This document shows positions 35,476-43,503 of a stretch of DNA of 60,892 bases, piece after piece. The position numbers and the translations under genes were made by a program. The notes under the pieces are model-generated. The model did not search any database. It was given only the letters and a program-made list of their open reading frames with translations, and was not told where the DNA came from. Origin of the DNA: Bacteroidetes bacterium HGW-Bacteroidetes-10 (GTDB lineage Bacteria; Bacteroidota; Bacteroidia; Bacteroidales; UBA932); contig PHDT01000013.1 in the NCBI GenBank assembly GCA_002842695.1, positions 1 through 60,892 on the forward strand, given 5' to 3'. The stretch's first letter is position 1. Each line of letters begins with the position of its first letter.

Positions 35476-36465
35476 TTAATAAAGTACTGGAACAGCACTT
35501 GAACTCTGCAGAAATTCCAGTACTTTTTTAAAGTATGCCTCGCCCCCGGTTTCCCAGATATTGGTGTGGCGGGCGCTGTCAATCTGTAAAAACTGGCTGC
35601 CGGGCGATTTGACATGGGAGAAAATTTCACGGGCATATTTGATATTGATGCGCTGGTCTGCAGAACCGTGAACAAAGAGCATAGGGGCGGTGATTTTTGC
35701 GGAGTGAATGATGGGTGACACCTGACTTGCCTCCATTCCGGTTAGTATCTGCGATCCCCAGATCATGTAGTCACGTATTGATTCGCTGTAAAAGCCAAGC
35801 TCCTGAACAAAGTAATCTGCAACTACCTGTCTGAAATCAGAAAAGGTACTCTCAATAATCCCTGCTGTAACACGGCTGTCTGTTGCCATGGTGAGAATGG
35901 CTGTTGCGGCTCCCATAGACTGGCCCCACAGAATTATCTGACTTCCTGTAGCAAAGCGGGAAGAGATGGTATCTATCAGCCTTGACACATCAAGTTTTTC
36001 ATAGTATCCGTAAGTGGTAAAAAGGCCCTCACTTTCACCGTGGGAGCGGAGGTCAGGCGCATAGCAGTCGTAACCTGCTGCGGAGAAAAATGCGGCCATA
36101 GGATAGATCTGCTCCTTATGTCTGCGGACTCCGTGAAGGAAGATGATTGTGCCCCGTGGAGAAGCTCCGGCAAGTGAATCAACGGCAGATACCCTTACTA
36201 CCTTAAGCTTAAGCCCGTCAAATGTTGTGTATGTAAATTTCTCTCTCCTCTCAGGTTCTATTCCAAACTGAGCAGGAGTAATAAGAGTGTCGTCACTGTG
36301 ATTACTCACAAAAAGAGTGGTGATTCCGGAATTAACCTGAACCACCATACGAGGAGGCACAGTAAGAGTATATGCAACCAAAAGCAGCAGCACTATCAGA
36401 AGAGTTAGCAGTATCTTTCTTCTGCGGCCGGGTTTCTGTTGCTTAAAAATCATCTTTTGCAGCAT
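35476..36465 (-). CDS. alpha/beta hydrolase, membrane-anchored
   Basis: A 329-residue protein with a basic N-terminus and one membrane segment (about residues 18-35), then an alpha/beta hydrolase fold: IIFLHGVRRHKEQ (oxyanion region), YDCYAPDLRSHGESEG, nucleophile Ser183 in WGQSMGAA, acid in LFVHGSADQRI, and His in SARHTNI. It resembles the YqkD/Bem46-type serine aminopeptidase-like hydrolases, with unknown substrate. Its start overlaps the end of the Lnb-like gene by 16 nt, so the two are probably translated together. Confidence 0.85.
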   Translation of the reverse strand: MLQKMIFKQQKPGRRRKILLTLLIVLLLLVAYTLTVPPRMVVQVNSGITTLFVSNHSDDTLITPAQFGIEPERREKFTYTTFDGLKLKVVRVSAVDSLAGASPRGTIIFLHGVRRHKEQIYPMAAFFSAAGYDCYAPDLRSHGESEGLFTTYGYYEKLDVSRLIDTISSRFATGSQIILWGQSMGAATAILTMATDSRVTAGIIESTFSDFRQVVADYFVQELGFYSESIRDYMIWGSQILTGMEASQVSPIIHSAKITAPMLFVHGSADQRINIKYAREIFSHVKSPGSQFLQIDSARHTNIWETGGEAYFKKVLEFLQSSSAVPVLY

Positions 36466-37592
36466 TTTTGAAAAACCCTCCAGAGAGCAATTGCAAGCGA
36501 GGCAGAAATGAGTCCGAACGAGAGTTCAAATCCCTGAAGTCCTGTAATCCAAACAACAGTCATTGCTGCAAGAGAGATAAGGGCCGCTGCTGTAAGAACA
36601 AGTGCCGACTTTCTGAAACGGAAGAACTTCGCCAGGAGTAAGGCAAAATAGAGTGGATTGCACCAGAGCAGGTTATAGTTATTCTGAAGTTCCACATGGT
36701 CAGACATAAGTATGATTACCGGCAGAACTATACCAAACAAAGCATTTACCCACAAAACTATGTTGTCTGCAAATCCGAGACTGGGTAAGAAAAGGCTCAG
36801 CAGGACAACTAAAAGGATTAAGGCGAACAGAAATTCGGGTGAAAGCAGAAGAGGTGTTTTCTCAACTGCAGATCTATCCTCTCTAGGAGCAAGAGTGATG
36901 GTTTCTGTAACAAAGGGGACTCCTTCGCGTGAAGAGAGAGCGAGTCCTGTAAAGAGGCTGTCTGGCAGAAACATCCCCTCAAATGAAGAAATCTCCTTAT
37001 CCAGATTTGACCCCAGCAGCAGGTTTATTCCCGCTTTTGTCCACTTCATATCCTTTACAGAAGAGTTAATCATCTCCCGGAAAGAGTGGGAAGATATACC
37101 TTCAGGAAACTGAGTCCTCTCTTTTAGAAGATCCCTCAGCTCTGTGGTACAGTTTTTAAAGAGAAACGAATAGAGGTAATATCTGTTTTGAGGTTCGTAC
37201 AGGTAAAAGAGTCTCTCCAGAATCTCCAGCTTTTGATCTGGAGTAAGATTAAGAACCTGCTCCTCAACTCCCCTCCCCTCTGCACGGTACTGCGCCATAA
37301 AGTCCTCTGTATACTGAACACCCAGCATATATTTCAGCTTACCCTGCATGAACTTGAGGTAGAAATTCGGAGTCCCGAAGTCAAAGAGTCCAAAGTTGAA
37401 TATCAGATCCTGCCCCTTTTCATAATCAATTACTCTAAGAGCACTGTGACCAAAAATCGAGTAAAGCTCATTCCCTCCTGTACATGTAATCAGGCTTATT
37501 CTAAGCTGATTGTTACCCGTAGTGTCGCGTGCAGCAAGCGGCAGAAATAAAAGTGTGAATAATAAAATTATAAGAGTCCTTCTGAGTGCCAT
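36450..37592 (-). CDS. Lnb-type lipoprotein N-acyltransferase family protein (DUF4105)
   Basis: A 380-residue protein with a signal peptide or first membrane segment, a periplasmic DUF4105 domain (about 28-240) and four or five membrane segments at the C-terminus (from about 250). Catalytic-type residues are visible: His49 in YSIFGHSALR and Cys148 in LFKNCTTELRDLL, with FNFGLFDFGTPNFYLKF between them. DUF4105 proteins in Bacteroidetes include Lnb, which adds the third acyl chain to lipoproteins by moving a chain within or between lipids. This fits a genome with the many lipoproteins seen here. Genomes often have several DUF4105 paralogs, so this copy need not be the main Lnb. Confidence 0.8.
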   Translation of the reverse strand: MALRRTLIILLFTLLFLPLAARDTTGNNQLRISLITCTGGNELYSIFGHSALRVIDYEKGQDLIFNFGLFDFGTPNFYLKFMQGKLKYMLGVQYTEDFMAQYRAEGRGVEEQVLNLTPDQKLEILERLFYLYEPQNRYYLYSFLFKNCTTELRDLLKERTQFPEGISSHSFREMINSSVKDMKWTKAGINLLLGSNLDKEISSFEGMFLPDSLFTGLALSSREGVPFVTETITLAPREDRSAVEKTPLLLSPEFLFALILLVVLLSLFLPSLGFADNIVLWVNALFGIVLPVIILMSDHVELQNNYNLLWCNPLYFALLLAKFFRFRKSALVLTAAALISLAAMTVVWITGLQGFELSFGLISASLAIALWRVFQKCCKR

Positions 37593-37597
37593 TCCTG

Positions 37598-39199
37598 CTA
37601 TTTCTGTTTAACCATTAGAGAATTCAGATATTTGGGAGCCTTTCGCTTCATTGTTCCCTGTTCGAATGAGTAAGCAATATTAAGGAGAACAGGTTCGCTC
37701 CATGCCCGTCCAAAGAAAGAGACACCAACAGGCAAGTCACCAATGAAGCCCATTGGAACAGTTATGTTGGGATAGCCTGATATAGCAGCAAAAGATGAGC
37801 TGCTGCCAAGGAAATTATCTCCGTTAACCATATCGGTTTTCCACGCAGGCCCGCCGGTGGGAGCAATTATGGCATCCAGTTTATTATCATTCATCAGCTT
37901 GTCAATACCCTCCTCTCTTGTCTTTTTCAGCATCAGGGCCAGAGCCTTTTTATACTCAGAATCTTCAAGAGTACCTTTTTTTGCAGCCATCTCAAGAAGT
38001 TGCTGGTCAAAATATCTTAGCTCTACTGAATCCTTTTTATTGAATTCTATAAGTTCGTCAAGCGTCCTTACAGGAGCACCTTCACCAAGCGATGCAAAAT
38101 ATTTTTCCAGTCCGTCTTTGAATTCATACAGCATAACCTGGAATGATGCACCGCTTGCCTCTCCAGGCACACGCATGGTAAGTTCTATAACCTCTGCACC
38201 TGCACCCTTAAGATATGCAACAGTGGTTGCCGTAAGAGAATCTACCTTAAAGTGGAATCCGGATACATTTGTAAGAAGACCGATTCTCTTCCCCTTTAGC
38301 CCGTCCTTCTGCAGATATTGCTGATAATTACTTTCGAACTTTGCATCCTTATTTAAAGTCATTGCGTCTGTTGAATCTGCACCGGCCAGAGCGCCCATCA
38401 CAATTGCAGCATCCTCAACTGTTCTAGTCATTGGGCCAGGGGTATCCTGGGTAAAAGATATCGGAATGATACCTGAGCGGCTTATTAGTCCAACTGTAGG
38501 TTTGATTCCCACAATTCCATTATTGTTTGAAGGACATGTGATAGATCCGTTAGTCTCCGTTCCTATTGCAAAAGCACACAGGTTGGCAGAAACCGCCACT
38601 CCGGAACCGGAACTCGACCCGCACGGATTCCTGTCCGTTACATAAGGATTTTTGGTCTGTCCGCCTACTCCGCTCCATCCGCTTGACGAGAGGTTTGCAC
38701 GGAAATTTGCCCATTCGCTTAGGTTCGATTTTCCAATTATAACAGCACCTGCTGCACGCAGTCTCTCAGCCACCTTACTGTCTCTTCCCACAAATGAGTT
38801 TTTGAGGACTGTTGCACCGGCAGTTGTGGGCATTGAATCCTTTGTGTCAATGTTATCCTTGAGAATAACAGGAACGCCATGAAGTGGCCCCCTGGACTTG
38901 CCCTCAGCCAGCTCCCGGTCAAGCTCTTTTGCAATCTCAAGAGCGTCCGGATTAACTGAGATAACTGAATTGAGCATTGGCCCATTTTTGTCAATCTTTT
39001 CAATTCTGTATAGATAATCCGAGGTAACCTGCTCAATTGTAAAGGTTCCGTTTCTGAAACCTTCGCCAAGCTGAGTAATTGTAATCTCTTCCAGATATGA
39101 AGTGTCTCTGTCTCTTTTAACCTCTGTGCTGCATGAGATTGCAGCCATTATCACAAATACAGCAGATGCTGATTTGATTGCAAAGGATAGATTTTTCAT
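37598..39199 (-). CDS. amidase signature family enzyme, lipoprotein
   Basis: Read from the ATG at 39199 this is a 533-residue amidase with a lipoprotein signal (AAISC). The amidase signature is complete: Lys in VPVILKDNIDTKD, the Gly/Ser-rich NPCGSSSGSGVAVSAN with the cis-Ser, and the nucleophile region GTETNGSITCPSNNNGIVGIKPT. Family members hydrolyse amides ranging from peptide amides to nylon oligomers. As an exported lipoprotein it is not the GatA tRNA amidotransferase subunit. It precedes the Lnb-like gene by 5 bp on the same strand. The longer in-frame TTG start at 39208 would add three residues. Confidence 0.9.
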   Translation of the reverse strand: MKNLSFAIKSASAVFVIMAAISCSTEVKRDRDTSYLEEITITQLGEGFRNGTFTIEQVTSDYLYRIEKIDKNGPMLNSVISVNPDALEIAKELDRELAEGKSRGPLHGVPVILKDNIDTKDSMPTTAGATVLKNSFVGRDSKVAERLRAAGAVIIGKSNLSEWANFRANLSSSGWSGVGGQTKNPYVTDRNPCGSSSGSGVAVSANLCAFAIGTETNGSITCPSNNNGIVGIKPTVGLISRSGIIPISFTQDTPGPMTRTVEDAAIVMGALAGADSTDAMTLNKDAKFESNYQQYLQKDGLKGKRIGLLTNVSGFHFKVDSLTATTVAYLKGAGAEVIELTMRVPGEASGASFQVMLYEFKDGLEKYFASLGEGAPVRTLDELIEFNKKDSVELRYFDQQLLEMAAKKGTLEDSEYKKALALMLKKTREEGIDKLMNDNKLDAIIAPTGGPAWKTDMVNGDNFLGSSSSFAAISGYPNITVPMGFIGDLPVGVSFFGRAWSEPVLLNIAYSFEQGTMKRKAPKYLNSLMVKQK

Positions 39200-39240
39200 A
39201 TGTTTCAATTATTATGTGCGTTTTAAATATTCTGACTCTT

Positions 39241-39810
39241 TTATTTTCCGATTCTCATACGGGACATCAGTGAGCGGCTTTTAGGGAAAATTCCCTTCTG
39301 TTTTACCCTTACATCCTCCACTACATAGAAGACATCCGGGTCAAACTCTGTAATTATCTTCTCCAGACTCTTCATCTCTTTTCTGTCAATAACCGCCTCT
39401 ACAATCTCGATTCTGTCCACTGAGCCTGTTCCCTCAAGAAGTGTTGCTCCGTAGTTTTGCTTGTTGAAAAGGGCAATAAGTTCACGACCGTTTTTCTTGG
39501 TGTAAATTCTGCACAGAATTATTCCAAAAGCTATTCTCTGCTCAATAAGAATTCCCACGAAGTTGCCTGTGGCATATCCGGCAGCATATGAGATATATGC
39601 AACCATATCGTTTGCTCTTGAGAAAATCTGAGATATTACTACAATCCAGATCAGAACCTCAAAGAATCCAATCAAAGGAGCTTTATATTTCTCTCCCTTT
39701 GAAACAAAGATTATCCTTAGTGTTCCCAGCGATACATCGACAATACGCGCAAAGAATATTATAAAAGGGAGCAGATACGGATAGGTATCGAGAAAACTGA
39801 ACATTTCCAT
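39241..39810 (-). CDS. UPF0316/DUF2179 family membrane protein
   Basis: A 189-residue protein with three membrane segments (about 10-30, 42-62, 68-90; FFARIVDVSLGTLRIIFVSKG between the first two is characteristic) and a cytoplasmic DUF2179-type domain (about 100-170, with NYGATLLEGTGSVDR and EFDPDVFYVVEDVR). This matches the UPF0316 family (YebE/DUF5698 plus DUF2179). DUF2179 domains are thought to bind small ligands, but no function is established. Standing alone between the amidase and nnrD genes, its context is not informative. Confidence 0.85.
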   Translation of the reverse strand: MEMFSFLDTYPYLLPFIIFFARIVDVSLGTLRIIFVSKGEKYKAPLIGFFEVLIWIVVISQIFSRANDMVAYISYAAGYATGNFVGILIEQRIAFGIILCRIYTKKNGRELIALFNKQNYGATLLEGTGSVDRIEIVEAVIDRKEMKSLEKIITEFDPDVFYVVEDVRVKQKGIFPKSRSLMSRMRIGK

Positions 39811-39860
39811 GGGGTTGATTATTTAAGTATCGGTCGTTATTTAAGTTTCAAATTTAACAA

Positions 39861-40691
39861 TTATTTAAACGCCAGAGGAAGTGATTCCACGATGTCAGTT
39901 GCAATTATTGACCTCTCTCCTTTACTTCCTGCAGCAAAATCTCCTGCAAGACCATGGAAGAAAACGCCGGCGATTGCTGCCTGGGCAGGCGTATAACTCT
40001 GGGCGAGCATGCCCAGGATAATTCCGGTGAGTACATCTCCGCTGCCACCGGTTGCCATTCCGGGGTTGCCCGTTGTGTTCTCAAATATCTCGCCATCCGG
40101 CAGGGAGATTGTTGTTCCTGCCCCCTTTAAAACAATAATCACTCCATACTTTCTGGAAATCTTTTTTTGACTTGCAATTCTCTCCTCTCTGGTGGAGTGG
40201 GGGCCGGCAAAACGGTCAAACTCGCCGGGGTGAGGAGTAAGTATCGTATCCCGGCGCATCCGCGCCAGAAGCTCCGGCCTCGAAGCAACAATGTTAAGCG
40301 CATCTGCATCCAGAACAAGCGGTACCCGGCAACTCTCAATAAGATCAGAAACAAGAGAGCCGGTCTCAGGCGCCAGACCCAGCCCCGGGCCGGCCCCAAC
40401 CGCATTAAATCCCTCAAGAGAAGGCAGTACAGAGAGGTGATTATCATTAGCGTCAAGAGTACACATTGCCTCCGGCACTGAGCTTTGCAAAATATTATTA
40501 AGCCTTCCCGGAATATGTACCGTAAGCAACCCCGCCCCTGCCCTCAAGACTCCTCTTGCTGAGAGTACAGCTGCCCCACCCTTGCCAAGCGAACCTGCAA
40601 GAAGGAGCGCATGACCATAATCTCCCTTGTGCGAAAACTTGTCCCTCTCCTTCATGAAGGCCGAGACCAGTCTTTTGTCAATCTTTTCCAT
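39861..40691 (-). CDS. nnrD: ADP/ATP-dependent NAD(P)H-hydrate dehydratase
   Basis: From the ATG at 40691 it has 276 residues. The protein belongs to the ribokinase-like YjeF C-terminal family that repairs hydrated NADH and NADPH. Motifs: HKGDYGHALLLAGSLGKGGAA near the start, LDADALN, TPHPGEFDRFAG, VVLKGAGTTI, and the phosphate-binding GNPGMATGGSGDVLTG. The epimerase (YjeF N-terminal) domain usually fused in bacterial Nnr is absent, so the epimerase must be separate or missing. The start is fixed by a strong AGGAGG 7 nt upstream, and it overlaps the end of the serine hydrolase gene by 14 nt. The gene two upstream is a Nudix protein, so nucleotide repair may be a shared theme (inference). Confidence 0.9.
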   Translation of the reverse strand: MEKIDKRLVSAFMKERDKFSHKGDYGHALLLAGSLGKGGAAVLSARGVLRAGAGLLTVHIPGRLNNILQSSVPEAMCTLDANDNHLSVLPSLEGFNAVGAGPGLGLAPETGSLVSDLIESCRVPLVLDADALNIVASRPELLARMRRDTILTPHPGEFDRFAGPHSTREERIASQKKISRKYGVIIVLKGAGTTISLPDGEIFENTTGNPGMATGGSGDVLTGIILGMLAQSYTPAQAAIAGVFFHGLAGDFAAGSKGERSIIATDIVESLPLAFK

Positions 40692-42294
40692 TTTTTGTCC
40701 TCCTGAAATCAAGATCGTGAAAATCGTAGCTGAAATCTGTAAGGGGAGAGATCGCCTTCATTATGAATCCCGAAGGTTTGCCCTCAAAATCGTATGAGAA
40801 ATTTGCAAATGAATCGGCATCAAAACTGCGGTCGTCCCATTTCACAACAAATGTGCTTCCCTTGTAGAAGAGCATCTCACCGGCCAGTTTTGGAGATCGT
40901 ACAGATCTGAATCTCAGCTTTCCGTTTTCTGAATAAATCTTTACCTCTCCCAGCCAGCTGTCTCTGAATGTACCCTCAAAAGAGGCTAAAAATCCGGCAG
41001 TTGCACCTGCATGAGCCTTCTCAACAGTACTCCATATATCACCTGTTACATTGGCAGCATACTCACGGGCCTTATTGAGCCTCTCAAGGTTTTCGGCAAC
41101 CCTGTCTCTCCCTTTCACTCCAAAGTATTTGTCCAGAATGGTATTTGTTACCGATGTAAATGCCTCTCCCGATTGCTGATTTGTAAAAACTATTATACCC
41201 AGGTTAAGATCTGCAATGAGAGTCACCTGAGTGAGTACCCCAGAAAGCCCTCCTGTGTGAGTTACCATCTTGTAACCATTGACATCACTAACTCTCCATC
41301 CGAGAGCATACGCAGAGAAGTGTGTTTTGTATGTTGTCTGTCCCCTTACAGGAATGATTGTCTGCGGAGTCCACATCTCCTGGTGAGATTTCGCACTGAA
41401 GAGTCTCTGCTCCCCGGATTTACCGTTACTTCCGGTAATTGTATAAACACCTCCGTTAAGCTGAGCCATAGCCCACTTTGACATATCGTTCACACTGCTG
41501 AATATCCCTCCTGCCGCATTTGCCATATCTGCAAGATTCATCTGCACAACCTGTACCTTTCCGTCAACAGGCACATGGGCATCGATAATATTTGAATTCT
41601 CAGGAAAACGGCCATGTCCGCCGGCGCTTCTGCTCATCCCCAAAGGTCTCATTATTCTGCTCTCAACAAACTCCTCCCAAGATATGCCCGAAGCTCTTGC
41701 CACAACCTCCCCAGCAATAATGTAGAGCAGGTTGTCATAGTCATATTTTGTTCTGAAGGCCGAAACCGGCTTCAGGTATCTCATATTGAAGATTATGTCA
41801 TTAAGTTTAAAATCCGACCCGTCCGGCCAGATCATCAGGTCACCAGCACCAAGACCCAGCCCGCTCCTGTGAGTAAGCAGATCCTTAATGGTAAAATTCT
41901 GAGTAACGTAAGGGTCGTAAAGTCTGAATTCCGGTATGAAATCAACAACCTTGCTCTCCCATTCAAGCTTCCCCTCATCAACAAGAATAGCAAGCGCTGC
42001 AGATGTAAATGCCTTGCTGTTTGAAGCAATTGCAAAGAGAGTGTTCTCGTCCATTTTTGCTCCTGTAGCCAGTGAGCTCACTCCGTAACCCTTCATATGA
42101 ACCACCTTGCCATCCCTGACAACAGCCACGGCTATTCCCGGCACATCAAATGCTTTCATGGCCTTCAGCGCAACCGAATCAATATAGGCTCCCTCTGAGA
42201 CTTTGCCTCCCCTCTTCTGCGCAAAGGCTGCTCCGTCTGCTATCAGGAAAAACAGCAGTATCAGACTAGTCGAAAATTTTAAAATTGCCCTCAT
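40678..42294 (-). CDS. serine hydrolase of the class C beta-lactamase/PBP4* family
   Basis: A 538-residue exported protein (signal peptide ending near AAFAQ). Beta-lactamase-fold motifs: SxxK at Ser91-Lys94 in IASNSKAFT, the YxN-type motif in KYDYDNLLY, and HTGG in MVTHTGGLSG as the third element. The last ~110 residues (from about 425) resemble the DUF3471 beta-barrel found after such hydrolases. Proteins of this type are mostly esterases or D-amino-acid peptidases, and resistance to beta-lactams is not implied. Its start overlaps the Nudix gene by 29 nt and its end overlaps nnrD by 14 nt, giving a tightly coupled three-gene unit. Confidence 0.88.
   Translation of the reverse strand: MRAILKFSTSLILLFFLIADGAAFAQKRGGKVSEGAYIDSVALKAMKAFDVPGIAVAVVRDGKVVHMKGYGVSSLATGAKMDENTLFAIASNSKAFTSAALAILVDEGKLEWESKVVDFIPEFRLYDPYVTQNFTIKDLLTHRSGLGLGAGDLMIWPDGSDFKLNDIIFNMRYLKPVSAFRTKYDYDNLLYIIAGEVVARASGISWEEFVESRIMRPLGMSRSAGGHGRFPENSNIIDAHVPVDGKVQVVQMNLADMANAAGGIFSSVNDMSKWAMAQLNGGVYTITGSNGKSGEQRLFSAKSHQEMWTPQTIIPVRGQTTYKTHFSAYALGWRVSDVNGYKMVTHTGGLSGVLTQVTLIADLNLGIIVFTNQQSGEAFTSVTNTILDKYFGVKGRDRVAENLERLNKAREYAANVTGDIWSTVEKAHAGATAGFLASFEGTFRDSWLGEVKIYSENGKLRFRSVRSPKLAGEMLFYKGSTFVVKWDDRSFDADSFANFSYDFEGKPSGFIMKAISPLTDFSYDFHDLDFRRTKNGKD
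40699..40704 (-). promoter_or_regulatory. strong Shine-Dalgarno AGGAGG for nnrD
   Basis: AGGAGG on the minus strand, 7 nt before the ATG at 40691 and inside the end of the serine hydrolase frame. Such a strong site is unusual in this window and decides the start over the in-frame TTG at 40712. Confidence 0.65.
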
Positions 42295-43246
42295 AATTTC
42301 TGTTTTTTATCTCTTTTTCAAGTTTATTTCTAAAATCATCAATTCTTGCAGCCGTAACACCGCTCTCCTCACCCTTTTTCGCACCATCAGAGAGAATCAG
42401 CCTTGCAACCAGAACTACAAGCGTCCAGAGTGCAGACGGTTCCCATGGTGCCTCTGCAATATCCCGTACAGTCTGGTCAATATTTTCTGCAGAGAAGGTA
42501 ACAGAATCCAGCGAAGTATACTCATTTGAATCCTTTGCTCCTTTTGCCCCGGCAACAATCTCATCAAAACTCAGCTCACTCCTGTGGTAGAAGCTAAACT
42601 GAAAATACCCCAGCTGAGCATCGTACCCAAATGAAACCAGTTCAATTTGTGAAGCATCTGCTGTAAAATTAATCTCCTCCCGGGCCTCCCTTAGAACTCC
42701 ATCAAATGGCGACTTATCATCAAGATCTATGCTCCCGCTTGCCGAATATGTTCTGAAAAGTCTGTGAGTATCAATAATCTCTCTGTTTGGTCTCATCCCC
42801 ACCAGAACCCGCTCCCCGCCCGGACCTGCACAATCAATAAACAATCCTGTACCGCAGTGGTTTGCCCTTATAAGATTTCCCGTAATTCCGGTATCCAGCC
42901 ACTCAGATGTTCCCTCTTCGTACAGTCCGTGAGTGTTGAATGCCTTGTATACAGAGTAGTTTGAAGGGTGATAGCCAACCTCCAGCACCCCCTCTGTTTT
43001 ATTTAAGCTGAATGAGCTGACTCGGATAGTCCCGCTGTCGCCGTATTTTAACTTTTCCCTCTCTGCACGCTGAATATCCCTGAAGGCATCTGAATTGAGA
43101 AATTCGCTGTATTCCGGAAAAGAATCAGCCCTTATTTCACTCATATGCAAGCCATTGCTATTTACAGTCACAATCCCCCCGCCCGACAAATCATTGTTGA
43201 GCAGTTCATAAAAAGGAATTTCACTGTTAAATATTTTGGTTTTCAT
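42266..43246 (-). CDS. Nudix-domain protein with long N-terminal extension
   Basis: A 326-residue cytoplasmic protein with no signal peptide. Residues about 150-270 carry a Nudix-like region: GERVLVGMRPNREI, then a Gly followed by DGVLREAREEINF, matching the REuxEE core of the Nudix box, although the first half of the box is irregular (SGSIDLDDKSPF). The N-terminal ~140 residues resemble no domain I recognise. A substrate cannot be named. It heads the Nudix, serine hydrolase, nnrD unit and has a -7 element 14 nt before its ATG. It overlaps the next gene by 29 nt, which is long for a start-stop overlap. Confidence 0.7.
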   Translation of the reverse strand: MKTKIFNSEIPFYELLNNDLSGGGIVTVNSNGLHMSEIRADSFPEYSEFLNSDAFRDIQRAEREKLKYGDSGTIRVSSFSLNKTEGVLEVGYHPSNYSVYKAFNTHGLYEEGTSEWLDTGITGNLIRANHCGTGLFIDCAGPGGERVLVGMRPNREIIDTHRLFRTYSASGSIDLDDKSPFDGVLREAREEINFTADASQIELVSFGYDAQLGYFQFSFYHRSELSFDEIVAGAKGAKDSNEYTSLDSVTFSAENIDQTVRDIAEAPWEPSALWTLVVLVARLILSDGAKKGEESGVTAARIDDFRNKLEKEIKNRNYEGNFKIFD

Positions 43247-43259
43247 GTTTTATTCTCTA

Positions 43260-43267
43260 CAAATGTA
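43260..43267 (-). promoter_or_regulatory. -7 promoter element TACATTTG for the Nudix operon
   Basis: An exact TAnnTTTG on the minus strand. The leader would be only about 8 nt before the ATG at 43246. The large inverted repeat begins 35 bp further upstream, so it could influence this promoter. Confidence 0.45.
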
Positions 43268-43301
43268 GTTAATCTTAATGTTTCGTGCTGCATTGAAGCA
43301 T

Positions 43302-43411
43302 TTACCCCTGGGGAAAAGTGTCAAACAGCTGATATACATAGATTTATATAAAACACCGCTTTTGCGTAACTAGTTGTATATGTTGTGTTTGACACTTTTC
43401 CCCAGGGGTAA
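43302..43411. repeat. perfect 26-bp inverted repeat around a 58-bp spacer
   Basis: The arms 43302-43327 and 43386-43411 are exact reverse complements over 26 bp; each contains the small palindrome CCCCTGGGG followed by AAAAGTGTCAAACA in the arm direction. The 58-bp centre is AT-rich with no frame. It lies in the divergent gap between the Nudix operon and the gene for the 1282-residue exported protein. A diverged copy of the arm is at 22075-22096. It could be a cruciform or RNA hairpin regulator, or a miniature mobile element. A terminator role is unlikely because both flanking genes point away. Confidence 0.85.
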
Positions 43412-43503
43412 CTCTCAAATCGTAAGAGAAGAGATTTATACGATATGACAAAGCAGCTGGATTATTTTTATGTAAATTGGGCCAATCACATAAGCATAAC
43501 TTT

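Noticed and set aside
40678..42294. Serine hydrolase as an antibiotic-resistance beta-lactamase
   Set aside because: The motifs fit the broad PBP4*/esterase group with a DUF3471-like tail; resistance cannot be inferred.
43302..43411. Inverted repeat read as the ends of an insertion sequence
   Set aside because: Only 58 bp lie between the arms and there is no transposase in the neighbourhood, so it cannot be an autonomous element.
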